A DNA stretch of 64,000 nucleotides, from the NCBI GenBank assembly GCA_949987705.1, contig CATLJY010000061.1, forward strand, positions 273,364 through 337,363, given 5' to 3'. The notes under the pieces were generated by a model, which was given only the letters and a program-made list of their open reading frames with translations, was not told the DNA's origin and did no database searches. The position numbers were made by a program, and so were the translations under genes. Positions 33,129-45,125 of the stretch are shown piece after piece (the stretch's first letter is position 1; each line of letters starts with the position of its first letter). The stretch is from Thereva unica (Eukaryota > Arthropoda > Insecta > Diptera > Therevidae).

Positions 33129-34398
33129 AGAGATAACATAATACTCCGTATAAAGATGCGACAGCTAGAACAAAAAACCCGAACGCTTTTCGCATCGGCA
33201 GACCTCTGAGATTGCCTCCACCTTAGCAACATGCAACATATTCGAGTTTCTAGCTACACAAGGAGGCGAACGTGGTCATGGTCCGCAGCACAAGACATGT
33301 GGTGAGTTTGTCGATAAGGAAGCTAGAGTTTTAGAGGGGCAAGGAAAGGAACTGACAACAGAATGTTTCTCGCAGCATTGTCATCTTTCAAACATTTACG
33401 TCTAGCGCTACATTGAAGGATTTTCCTGATGCTTTGTATTTTAACTATTTCTTAGAACATTCAGTGTATTTTTTTAATGACTGTCTGAGATCCACTATCA
33501 ATTTCACTTGATTTCAAATTCTTGGTGAGAGGGTTTGCGATATTTTTAAAATAGGTGATTAGTTGAGGTTTTGGTTACTTTTTTTTATTTTCTGGTATTT
33601 CGGTATTGGCTAACTCGATTGATTTTAGAAAGGAATTTAGGTAATTATTCTTTGTTTTATTTTATCCCAAATCTGGGACAATGGCTTTTTATAAATGCTT
33701 GCAAAGTTAACTCCAAGCCCACAATAAAAAATCGTACGTCTGCTCAAAACAATTCGATCGTAATTGTTTTGGTAAAAATAAATTAAAAATAGGTTCAAGA
33801 CCTTCATAGGCTTCATGTCAAGTCAATTTTCAGGAAAAAGGTATGACAGAAGGAATTCATTCTCGGACTTGCAATTACAGGATTTATCCATTTTAGAGTC
33901 AGTCCCCTTATCAACAATTAAATATTGAGCTCGTAAATATATACTGCAAACAATGGAAGATGAAAAAAAATTTCTTTATACATATTTGTTCTTCTGGTGG
34001 AAACTAAAAAAAACAAGTTTTCAAATTTTTGGACTTCCATTTTTTTAGTTATAAATTTTCAAAAAGTCGAAAATCTTTTAAATCTTTAAATTGATCTAGT
34101 TCAAAAACTATTTGACATAGAAAGCTGAAAGTAGCACCAATTCCTTCTGCTTCAGTAAGGCTTTAATACGTGATACACAATATAGTATTATTAGTAAGAA
34201 TAAAACTATAGTATTACTAGTAAGAACGAAACTTTTGTTTTTGGAATATCTCAAAATAATATTTTTTCAAATTTTTGAAAAAATTATATTTTGTACATAC
34301 AATCTTAACGTACATATAATGCCAAAATTTAGGATGGGACGACATTGGGATCATATAGAAATAAATGTTTTTAGGTACTCAATGAACGCAATATAAAA

Positions 34399-35747
34399 CT
34401 AGTTGGGATGTGGGTTCGACCCTTTCGGTCCACACGATCAACTTCCCAGTATGATGGATGTTGAATATTATGATTGGATATTTTAATAATAAATGAACAA
34501 TAGGCAATATAGAATATATGCATAATACCGAGAATTTGTCACAATTGTTTATCAATATTTTCGTTAAAATGTCAAACTAAATTTGCGCACTTACAAGATT
34601 AGGATGACGAAAATGTATATAAAATTGATGTATTAATGTTTTTCGGCACCTCAATGAAGCCGATATAGTTTTTAGTTCGCGCGGTATCGTGCAGGTACAA
34701 AAATCACTTAAGTCGCGCAAGTGTCGCGCCCAAAATCTGTCGGTCGATGAAGTTTGCCCCGTCTCAAAAGGCATAACACTTTGACGCAGACAAATTTCAT
34801 TGACCCTGATGGTTGCGACAAGTGTAATTCCGGGAAAAATCTCCAAGAATGTGGCGATTGAGCCCGCGCAAACGAAGTCCCGTTACGAGTCACGCTTTGT
34901 CATTGACTTATGTAACATTCGTGGACTTCATGCGAATTTCTCTTTTGTTGAGTGCCACCTACTGACTTTTAAACCCCCAATTTTCGCACTTAGTGAAACC
35001 CAAATATCACCGGATAATGACTTAAGTCATTACCAGATATCGGGGTACACTTTAGTGCACAACCTCTCCCCCCATAGGGGTATTGCCATTTATGTTAGGG
35101 ACGACGTGGCTTATTATAAAATATTTTCCAGCGCGACTTCAGATTTTAATTATCTTTGGATTAAAATCATTTTCCAAAGCCACGTCATATTCTTCTGCTT
35201 CCTATACAGAAGTCCTAACATAAGTAACGAAGCCTCCACCTTATCTTTTGATACTATTTCCGAACAAATCTCGGGATTCTTGTCGTCCAATCCTGAGTGT
35301 GAAATCATCGTTGCGGGTGATTTCAATGTTCACAATGTAAACTGGCTGACTTACTCAAATGGCACCAGTGTTTCTGGCAAGGACGTCGAGCTCTTTGCAG
35401 ACACCAATAATTTGCATCAAATTGTTGATCATCCCACGAGAGTCCCTGATGTTGCTGATCAAGGATCCTATCTCCTTGATCTTTTTCTAACTTCTCATCC
35501 AGCGCGTTATTCCGTCACAGTTGATTCACCTCTCGGCAATTCGGACCACTGCCTAGTTAGCGCTAGCTTCCCATTCAAATTTCCCACCCCTCCCAAACCA
35601 GTTAGAAGAACTGTATGGCATTATGGGAAGGCCAATTGGTTGGGGCTTATTAATTTTTTCCAATCTACTGACTGGAATCTGTGTTTCCGAAACAAAAACG
35701 TCAACTCTGCCGCTATCCGTATTTCTAGGATCATACAGGCAGGAATG
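34399..35747 (+). pseudogene. Truncated duplicate: retroposon head plus LINE A 5' third
   Basis: First unit of the tandem duplication. Retroposon sequence runs from CTAGTTGGG (34399) to AAGTC (34714). LINE A follows with ATG 34800 and an open frame through the endonuclease domain, including GDFN and SDH. The frame is cut at the duplication junction and stops at 35754. By eye it is identical to 37507-38855. Confidence 0.88.
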
Positions 35748-35756
35748 GTAATTTAA

Positions 35757-36236
35757 GGTAATTTTCTCCTGTCAGATATCGGCAAGAGATCAAGCACTTT
35801 GAGCCTGTCCAAGTAGTGCGGTAGAGTTTGGAAATTATTTGGTAGTTATGGGGGTTATGTAGATGTCTCAGGATGAAAAAAATAAATCTCTTTTGACCGG
35901 ATTTGATCCTCCTACTGCTCACTTGGAATATAGAATCCCAGATAGGATACGCATATTCCAGGATAGGACGGACTAAAGAACAGAAAAGTGTTTTTGTGAC
36001 CCATACATTACCGAATTCTTTGGCTCTCTTGATGAAACCAAGGAGTTTACTGGCTGTAGCAATTATGTTGTCGTAGTGCATGTATTTCATTTTTCGGAGA
36101 CTCCCTATTTTTTCGTGACAGATTGACTGTACTATAGGTGGCGCCTAGATCTACGATATGATCAACTTGATTCAACATTATGCCGTTGAGATAATATTTC
36201 TGCATTTGGGTTTTTTCCTCGAGAGAAGGTAATAGC
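35757..36236 (-). pseudogene. LINE B C-terminal fragment, duplicated copy
   Basis: Second-unit copy of part of 32577-33128 (offset 3108). It arose by tandem duplication rather than by a new insertion: it carries the same broken frames and the same GGTAATAGC border (36228-36236). Confidence 0.85.
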
Positions 36237-37822
36237 AGAGATAACATAATACTCCGTATAAAGATGCGACAGCTAGAACAAAAAACCCGAACGCTTTTCG
36301 CATCGGCAGACCTCTGAGATTGCCTCCACCTTAGCAACATGCAACATATTCGAGTTTCTAGCTACACAAGGAGGCGAACGTGGTCATGGTCCGCAGCACA
36401 AGACATGTGGTGAGTTTGTCGATAAGGAAGCTAGAGTTTTAGAGGGGCAAGGAAAGGAACTGACAACAGAATGTTTCTCGCAGCATTGTCATCTTTCAAA
36501 CATTTACGTCTAGCGCTACATTGAAGGATTTTCCTGATGCTTTGTATTTTAACTATTTCTTAGAACATTCAGTGTATTTTTTTAATGACTGTCTGAGATC
36601 CACTATCAATTTCACTTGATTTCAAATTCTTGGTGAGAGGGTTTGCGATATTTTTAAAATAGGTGATTAGTTGAGGTTTTGGTTACTTTTTTTTATTTTC
36701 TGGTATTTCGGTATTGGCTAACTCGATTGATTTTAGAAAGGAATTTAGGTAATTATTCTTTGTTTTATTTTATCCCAAATCTGGGACAATGGCTTTTTAT
36801 AAATGCTTGCAAAGTTAACTCCAAGCCCACAATAAAAAATCGTACGTCTGCTCAAAACAATTCGATCGTAATTGTTTTGGTAAAAATAAATTAAAAATAG
36901 GTTCAAGACCTTCATAGGCTTCATGTCAAGTCAATTTTCAGGAAAAAGGTATGACAGAAGGAATTCATTCTCGGACTTGCAATTACAGGATTTATCCATT
37001 TTAGAGTCAGTCCCCTTATCAACAATTAAATATTGAGCTCGTAAATATATACTGCAAACAATGGAAGATGAAAAAAAATTTCTTTATACATATTTGTTCT
37101 TCTGGTGGAAACTAAAAAAAACAAGTTTTCAAATTTTTGGACTTCCATTTTTTTAGTTATAAATTTTCAAAAAGTCGAAAATCTTTTAAATCTTTAAATT
37201 GATCTAGTTCAAAAACTATTTGACATAGAAAGCTGAAAGTAGCACCAATTCCTTCTGCTTCAGTAAGGCTTTAATACGTGATACACAATATAGTATTATT
37301 AGTAAGAATAAAACTATAGTATTACTAGTAAGAACGAAACTTTTGTTTTTGGAATATCTCAAAATAATATTTTTTCAAATTTTTGAAAAAATTATATTTT
37401 GTACATACAATCTTAACGTACATATAATGCCAAAATTTAGGATGGGACGACATTGGGATCATATAGAAATAAATGTTTTTAGGTACTCAATGAACGCAAT
37501 ATAAAACTAGTTGGGATGTGGGTTCGACCCTTTCGGTCCACACGATCAACTTCCCAGTATGATGGATGTTGAATATTATGATTGGATATTTTAATAATAA
37601 ATGAACAATAGGCAATATAGAATATATGCATAATACCGAGAATTTGTCACAATTGTTTATCAATATTTTCGTTAAAATGTCAAACTAAATTTGCGCACTT
37701 ACAAGATTAGGATGACGAAAATGTATATAAAATTGATGTATTAATGTTTTTCGGCACCTCAATGAAGCCGATATAGTTTTTAGTTCGCGCGGTATCGTGC
37801 AGGTACAAAAATCACTTAAGTC

Positions 37823-40800
37823 GCGCAAGTGTCGCGCCCAAAATCTGTCGGTCGATGAAGTTTGCCCCGTCTCAAAAGGCATAACACTTTGACGCAGACA
37901 AATTTCATTGACCCTGATGGTTGCGACAAGTGTAATTCCGGGAAAAATCTCCAAGAATGTGGCGATTGAGCCCGCGCAAACGAAGTCCCGTTACGAGTCA
38001 CGCTTTGTCATTGACTTATGTAACATTCGTGGACTTCATGCGAATTTCTCTTTTGTTGAGTGCCACCTACTGACTTTTAAACCCCCAATTTTCGCACTTA
38101 GTGAAACCCAAATATCACCGGATAATGACTTAAGTCATTACCAGATATCGGGGTACACTTTAGTGCACAACCTCTCCCCCCATAGGGGTATTGCCATTTA
38201 TGTTAGGGACGACGTGGCTTATTATAAAATATTTTCCAGCGCGACTTCAGATTTTAATTATCTTTGGATTAAAATCATTTTCCAAAGCCACGTCATATTC
38301 TTCTGCTTCCTATACAGAAGTCCTAACATAAGTAACGAAGCCTCCACCTTATCTTTTGATACTATTTCCGAACAAATCTCGGGATTCTTGTCGTCCAATC
38401 CTGAGTGTGAAATCATCGTTGCGGGTGATTTCAATGTTCACAATGTAAACTGGCTGACTTACTCAAATGGCACCAGTGTTTCTGGCAAGGACGTCGAGCT
38501 CTTTGCAGACACCAATAATTTGCATCAAATTGTTGATCATCCCACGAGAGTCCCTGATGTTGCTGATCAAGGATCCTATCTCCTTGATCTTTTTCTAACT
38601 TCTCATCCAGCGCGTTATTCCGTCACAGTTGATTCACCTCTCGGCAATTCGGACCACTGCCTAGTTAGCGCTAGCTTCCCATTCAAATTTCCCACCCCTC
38701 CCAAACCAGTTAGAAGAACTGTATGGCATTATGGGAAGGCCAATTGGTTGGGGCTTATTAATTTTTTCCAATCTACTGACTGGAATCTGTGTTTCCGAAA
38801 CAAAAACGTCAACTCTGCCGCTATCCGTATTTCTAGGATCATACAGGCAGGAATGCATTTGTTCATTCCTCATACTACTAAATCTGTGAAGGCTAGGCCC
38901 AACAGATGGTTTAATCAGGAGTGTATGAATGCAATCAGAAATAAAGAAGCCGCCTTTCGAGCTTACAAGAGCTCCCCGAGTGAATCGCTCCGTGCAGAGT
39001 ATATAAAACTAAGAAATTCCTGTAAAGTCACCATCAGGAATGTCAAAAATTCATTTGACAGCAAGCTGAGAAGTAAACTCCTTAATGCAACCTCTGGTAG
39101 CAAGAACTTCTGGTCCTTGGTAAGCTCCATTAAGAAGAATTTCACTTCATCCACAACTCCTTCACTTATCCACAATGAGAAGGTGATAACAGACAGCAAA
39201 TCCAAGGCCGATTTATTAGCATCTCTGTTTGCTTCCAATTCTTCTTTACCCCAAACTAATATGCTACCCCCGGTTCTTGAGCTCAGCGCTCATCTAATGG
39301 ACAGGGTTTTCTTCAGGACTCGCGAGGTATACAGGTGCCTCAAGGAGCTCGATGTAAACAAATCGACTGGACCCGATAATATACCCCCTATCGTCTTAAA
39401 ACAATGCGCCTCACCTTTGGCTAGACCTCTGCGCAAACTTTTTGCCCTATCATACTCTTCCGGAGTTTACCCAGACTCTTGGAAACTTGCCCATGTTCAG
39501 CCAATACCGAAAAAGGGTGACTCCAGCGATCCCTCCAACTACCGCCCAATAGCAATTACTTCTATTCTCTCCAAAACCATGGAGACGATAATTAACAAAA
39601 AGCTTATGGGATATCTAGAATCCAACCAACTTATCAGCGACAAACAATACGGCTTCCGTCAAAAAAGATCCACTGGTGATCTTTTAGTTTGCCTTACAGA
39701 ACACCTCAGCCGAAGTTTGCATGGATCTGGCGAATCTAGTTTGGTTGCTTTGGATATCTCCAAGGCTTTTGATAGAGTATGGCACTCTGCCTTGTTAGCT
39801 AAACTCCAAGCTTTTGGAATTGACTCACTTCTGTATAAGTGGGTTGAGAGTTTCCTTTCCGGCCGTTCAATTAAGGTATTATTGGATGGCGTCAAATCTG
39901 AATCTCACCCCATCTCTGCGGGGGTCCCTCAGGGGTCAATTTTATCACCGGCCCTTTTTCTCATCTTTATAAATGACCTACTTTCAATCCCCTCCAACCC
40001 ACTTCTCAGCTTCGCTGACGACGGTACTCTACGTTACTCGTACAGCTTCGATACAAGACGGATACATGCCAGATCCTGTTTGATGATCGTGAACTAATGT
40101 TCAACTCTATTAAAAAAGACATCAAACTAATTCTAGATTGGGGAGAGAAGAATCGTGTCAAATTCAACCCCTCTAAAACCAAGTACTGTCTTATCTCAAA
40201 AAAGAAGTTCAACACCTCACCATCCTTGACAGTGGATGACGTTGAACTAAAGGCCGACCCATCCCTACACATCTTAGGCGTGACATTAGCCAAAGACCTT
40301 CGTTGGAATGATCACATATTCCAAATCGCCAAACAAGCATCCCAGTGCTTGGGATTTCTTAAGAGGTGCAATTTCCTCCTCCAGCCATCGGCCCGCGCTG
40401 TTATTTATAAATCCTACATACGGCCTCTTCTCGAATATAACTCCCTCGTTTGGGGCGGCGCTCCAATAACCACCTTGGCATGGTTAGATAAGGTCCAAAA
40501 AAGGCCCTTAAATTAATTGATGACGACACCGCTGGCTCCACCATCGACCCCCTCAGCCACCGTAGGAATGTAGCAGCATTGACTAAATTTTATCGCTACT
40601 ATCATAATGACTGTTCCTCCGAGTTAAACGCTCTCCTGCCTCCACGGCAATCTTATAACCGCAACACCAGATTAGCCCACTCGTCTCATTCCCTTCACCT
40701 GCAACTCCCCCTTTCACGCACTCAACAAGATATGAATTCGTTTGTTAATAGAACAACTCGACTGTGGAATAGTCTCTCGCAGTCAGTATTTCCGAGCTCC

Positions 40801-41006
40801 TACAACATCCAAGAGTTCAAACGCAGGGTTCATCACCACCTTCTTCAATACCCCCCTGTTCCTTTTAACCCTTTACCTATACCCCCCTCCCCTCCCCGTA
40901 CTAAGCTTACTGCTAGACATTGCACCATGACGTGACAAATGACATGACGGACTGGTAGTACAAAGGGTGACTCCTGAGCTTAGCACTGTCACATAAAAAA
41001 AAAAAA
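37823..41006 (+). mobile_element. LINE A, near full-length non-LTR retrotransposon
   Basis: Flanked by AAGTC (37818-37822 and 41007-41011) and ending in a run of A's (40994-41008). It has a short 85-bp 5' UTR and a single endonuclease-RT reading region; no ORF1 is visible. The domain style (CNIRGLHANF, SETQIS, GDFNVH) recalls the CR1/L2 group; the clade call is inference. It is inserted in the retroposon 37507-41440. Confidence 0.85.
37908..40935 (+). pseudogene. LINE A endonuclease-reverse transcriptase, frameshifted
   Basis: The first frame (37908-40097, 729 codons, ATG) has the apurinic-type endonuclease with SETQIS (65-70), GDFN (173-176) and SDH (248-250). RT follows with LDISKAFDRVWH, GVPQGSILSPALF and the active site FADD (702-705). 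The frame is lost about 20 codons later and coding resumes at 40097-40516 (PSKTKYCLIS, RPLLEYNSLVWG). It shifts again to 40579-40935 (SFVNRTTRLWNSL). At least two indels therefore disable an otherwise well-preserved enzyme. An intact version would nick DNA and prime reverse transcription at the target. Confidence 0.88.
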
Positions 41007-41440
41007 AAGTCAATTAAACCAAAAACCCGCTGGACCGAATATTATAAAAATATTTTCAGATTATATTGTCGCTAATACGCTTCGAACGGCATCTCAAGTA
41101 AGTCAATATCTTTTGTAGTTTGGGCGATATCGTGCAGGTACAAAAATCACTTACGTCGCTCAAACAAAAAAACGGCTGGACCGAATTTCATGAAATTCTT
41201 TTCAGATCATATTTCGGTTAATACGCTTCGAACAACACCTTAACGAAGTCGATATCAGTTTTGGTTCGCGCGATATCGTGCCGGAAAAAATGACCACATC
41301 CGTACGCACATACACACACACACATACTTCCTCCCAATTTTTTGCTTAAAATGCTCCTGGGACCTTGAAAGAAGAAAATACGTTGAAATTTTCGATTTCG
41401 ATTTTCGGACCGATTACAATAACTTCCTATACTGGGAAGT

Positions 41441-42308
41441 TAAAAAACATTTGGCTACGGAAGAGCTGATACCAACCGCTAATAATGTCGCCATTTACTA
41501 ATTTGGGTATGGCGAATTAAATAGAAATAAAGTCAACCCTCTAACTTGATCGAAAACTACCCCCGGGACAACCCTTATTACTAAATTTTAGGGTTTCACA
41601 CTTGCTCTATTTGTGGCCCAAAGTCAACCGCGTCAGACTCGCGGATCCCACCCCTACAGCCACTGCTGAAGTTAAATTATTTTCTTATGTCCAAAATAAA
41701 GGTTTCACTGCCAATTTTTAATGAACAAGAACATATATTTCATATAAGACATGGTTTCTAAAACATGCCTATCCCTCAGGTAGAAACCACCCCACCACTA
41801 GGGGATGAAATCTAAATTATTTAATTTTATACCTAAACTTCAATTAAATAATTTAGTTCTCACCGCTAACGGTGGGGTGGGTTGATTTCCGATGCCCGAG
41901 AGCAGAGGTATTGTTTCCAAAATTTATTTTTAATCTAATAGGTGTATGTTAGGGCTTGTCAGTTTTTAAAAATCGGTTTTTACAAGAAAATTTTGTAATT
42001 CGAAATTCGGGGTTTCCAGTAAAAACAAAACGGTTTTAAATTTATACATTGCACTTCTTCTGACAGCTACAAAAAATGACATTATTGAGTTATCCGAACA
42101 GATATTAGAGGTCCCGCCGAAAGAGTTGATGCCGCGAAAGTCGCGTTTTCCATGCGCAGTAGAATCCCTGCATGCCGTTCCCGTCCCTTAGCTTAGTCGC
42201 AACAAATTTCGAAGGGGAAAGCGCATTTCTTATCAATATGTGCGCAATTTTTATTTGTGTGCAGCTTTAATTTCCCCAGCTGCGCGCACGGAGTATTATG
42301 TTATCTCT
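41441..42308. other. Non-coding right part of the 9-bp-TSD transposon
   Basis: No gene recognised. A self-complementary AT-rich stretch (ATTATTTAATT ... AATTAAATAAT) lies between CCCCACCACT and GGTGGGGTGGG near 41800-41880, suggesting a hairpin. The right TIR is at its end. Confidence 0.5.
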
Positions 42309-42612
42309 GGTAATAGCATGACACTTGCTGGTGTTAAGTTGTAGTTTGTTGGTGGTCCAGTAGGGCATTGAGTTTTGTCTGCAAGAAGAAAGCATCAGTT
42401 TGGGTCTTAATGACAATATAAATTTTGAGAGAGATGTGGCATATTTGCTAATATTAGATAAATTGGAAATGAAAATATTGAATAGTAGGGACCAAGATGA
42501 CTACCCTGAGGAGCGCTAGAGGTTACTTCGATCTCATTAGATAGAAATCCTTGGAATCTGATAACCTGTGCTCTTCCGTTCAGATATGCCCCTATATAGT
42601 CCAATCAATCTA
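42309..42612 (-). pseudogene. LINE B, RT central fragment
   Basis: The minus strand encodes YLNGRAQVIRFQGFLSNEIE, APQGSHLGP and, after a frame change, FLQTKLNALLD. These align with LINE B residues around 350-440. The other side of the GGTAATAGC duplication continues at 33128. Confidence 0.82.
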
Positions 42613-43271
42613 CGGAATCACCATGTTAATTTCCAGACAATTGAAGGCAGGAAAAAAAATATGGGCGTGTAGAACACTTAATTTGAAGAATGATAGCGTT
42701 TTTTTTTACGGAACTGCATTGGCGAACTTAACCTAAAAAATTCGCAAAAGTCAAAAAACCGGGTTTTCGCCAATAAAACAAAAAGTTGAGCTCGGATCCG
42801 AAAAAGTTAAATTATAAAGTTATAGGTATTAAAATTATCTTTCAATTGATGTGGTACAAAATATTGGTTAGTGTCTTATACATGGAGAAAAATGCTAAAA
42901 ACCGCTAAAAATCGCTTCTTTTTCTTTTATTTTTTTCTTTTTATTGATGCGACCTAGAAAATTTTTATTTGGTAAAAATGTTGCTTTTGGCAATCTGAAA
43001 ACTCATTATTTTTTTTGGCTCGAAATTTTGCAAAATATGGGTGAAATTTCGATTTATGTAAAAAAAAGCGTTTTCGTAAAATCCTTCGTCTACAGCTCCT
43101 CGACCTCGTAGGACATTTTTTCGAAGCTCTTTTTCTTCGTTAAGAGTTGGAGTATCATGCACTATAAGTTAAAATTGGAGTTTTTCAATTTTATGTACAA
43201 AAAACTCCACCGCAAAAAAGACAAGTTTTTTTGCCGCAAAAAAGACAAGTTTTTGTACTGCAAGTTTTTTA

Positions 43272-45060
43272 ACTTCCCAGTATAGGAAGTTATTGTAATC
43301 GGTCCGAAAATCGAAATCGAAAATTTCAACGTATTTTCATCTTTCAAGGTCCCAGGAGCATTTTAAGCAAAAAATTGGGAGGAAGTATGTGTGTGTGTGT
43401 GTGTGTGTGTATGTGCGTACGGATGTGGTCATTTTTTCCTGCACGATATCGCGAGAACCAAAACTGATATCGACTTCGTTGAGGTGTCGTTCGAAGCGTA
43501 TTAACCGAAATATGATCTGAAAAGATTTTCATGAAATTCGGTCCAGCCGTTTTTTTGTTTAAGCGACGTAAGTGATTTTTGTACCTGCATGATATCGCCC
43601 GAACCACGAAAGATATTGACTTACTTGAGGTGCCGTTCGAAGCGTATTAGCGACAATATAATCTGAAAAGATTTTTATAATATTCGGTCCAACGGTTTTT
43701 TGGTTTAAATGACTTAAGTGATTTTTGTACCTGCACGATATCGCGCGAACTATAAAAGATATCGACTTGGTTGACATGCCGTTCGAAGAGTATTAACCAA
43801 AATATGATCTGAAAAGATTTTCATAAAATTCGGTCAAGCCGTTTTTTTGTTTAAGCGGCGTAAGTGATTTTTGTACCTGCACGATATCGCCCGAACCACG
43901 AAAGATATTGACTTACTTGAGGTGCCGTTCGAAGCGTATTAGCGACCATATAATCTGAAAAGATTTTTATAATATTCGGTCCAGCGGTTTTTTCGTTTAA
44001 ATGACTTAAGTGATTTTTGTACCTGCACGATACCGCGCGAACTAAAAACTATATCGACTTCATTGAGGTGCCGAAAAACATTAATACATCAATTTTATAT
44101 ACATTTTCGTCATCCTAATCTTGTAAGTGCGCACATTTAGTTTGACATTTTAGCGAAAATATTGATAAACAATTGTGACAAATTCTCGGTATTATAGATA
44201 TACTAGCTGGGACCCGGTGCGCCTACGCTGCACCCATAAGTCAATAGTAAACAATAAAAACCATCCATTGCCTTAATATTTTTCAAGATATGAATTTTAC
44301 ACAGATGAAATGCCTCAAAGAACATGGGTCTTGCGTCGGCCGCCATGAATCGGTATATTGAGTCTACTACATTGCTTATTGTATTCTACTTATCATACCC
44401 TTTAATTTGATACCCATGTTGAGGGGGTTGTGAAGAAAGTGGTACCCCGCCCTCTTGAGACGGCCGCCATGGATCTAAAGATATATTTTGTATACTACAT
44501 TGCTTATTGTATTCTACTTATCATACCCTTTCATTTGATACCCATGTCGAGGTGGATGTGAAGAAAGTGGTACACCGCCCTCTTGAGACGGCCGCCATGG
44601 ATCATTTTAGTTTCAATAGTGTCATGGCCTACCTATTGTTTGACAGCTGCGTAAATTTGAAATTTTCATTAAATGTAATGATTCAATTTAATGACAATTT
44701 TACATTTGTCAAACAATAGGTAGGCCATGAAGCTATGGAAACTAAAATGAAGTGAAAATTCCTAAAATTACCATTTTTGTTTGGATTTTGCAGCTGTTTT
44801 TTTGGTTAAAAGTATAAAAAATAGCCTACGACCTATTCTCAGACCTACCAAATATACACAAAAAATTTCATGCAAATTGGTCAACCCGTTTCGGAGGAGT
44901 ACGGTAACAAACACTGTGACACGAGATTTTTATAGATATAGAAGATTCTATATTGCCTATTGTTAATTTATTATTAAAATATCCAATCATATATTCAACG
45001 TCCATCATACTGGGAAGTTGACCGTGTGGACCGAAAGGGTCGAACCCACATCCCAACTAG
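43272..45060 (-). mobile_element. Second copy of the CTAGTTGGG retroposon, TSD TAAA
   Basis: On the minus strand it runs from CTAGTTGGGATGTGGGTTCG (45060) to CCTATACTGGGAAGT (43272). TTTA lies on both plus-strand sides (43268-43271, 45061-45064). The body has four diverged tandem units of about 140 bp marked by GTACCTGCACGATATCG and a (TG)n tract (43389-43410). A Helitron-like element (44203-44945) is nested. Confidence 0.68.
44203..44945 (-). mobile_element. 743-bp Helitron-like element
   Basis: On the minus strand it begins TCTTCTATATCTATAAAAAT and ends GGGTCCCAGCTAG. Flanking bases are A before and T after. The empty site is preserved in the sister retroposon (about 34512 and 37620, GAATATATGCATAATACC), showing insertion at AT with no duplication. 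No coding capacity. It contains an inner repeat, CATTGCTTATTGTATTCTAC (twice), and an inverted pair around TGGCCTACCTATTGTTTGAC. Confidence 0.8.
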
Positions 45061-45125
45061 TTTATTTCATTATTTTTCGACTCTATTTCGACTACTATTT
45101 AATAAAAGTTTATATTCTGTTTAGA

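Larger units (their letters stand above)
32649..38855. repeat. 3.1-kb tandem duplication
   Basis: The segment 32649-35747 recurs at 35757-38855 with a constant offset of 3108. All open frames I compared in the two units are identical. The junction has nine extra bases (GTAATTTAA, 35748-35756) resembling the start of the next unit. Each unit carries the LINE B C-terminal fragment, the left end of the 9-bp-TSD transposon, the head of a retroposon and the 5' third of LINE A. Confidence 0.92.
37507..41440 (+). mobile_element. Non-autonomous retroposon, TSD TAAAA, with LINE A inside
   Basis: It starts CTAGTTGGGATGTGGGTTCG and ends AACTTCCTATACTGGGAAGT. TAAAA lies on both sides (37502-37506, 41441-41445). 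The head contains GGTTCGACCC, close to a Pol III B box, so a tRNA-derived SINE is possible but no A box is convincing. The body carries diverged tandem motifs (GTACCTGCACGATATCG). A second copy lies inverted at 43272-45060. LINE A occupies 37823-41006. Confidence 0.65.
33129..42308. mobile_element. Transposon with 9-bp TSD, expanded by nested DNA
   Basis: The left end AGAGATAACATAATACTCCG and the right end are inverse copies. GGTAATAGC lies outside both (33120-33128 and 42309-42317). LINE B coding sequence continues across the junction. A 9-bp duplication is typical of Mutator-like (MULE) elements, a class inferred only from this length. No transposase was recognised. The interior (33240-34398 and 41441-42308) is mostly non-coding. 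Nested inside are a TAAAA-flanked retroposon, LINE A and the tandem duplication. Confidence 0.78.

Noticed and set aside
34399..35756. A separate LINE insertion
   Set aside because: Constant 3108-bp offset and identical flanks show it is part of a tandem duplication.
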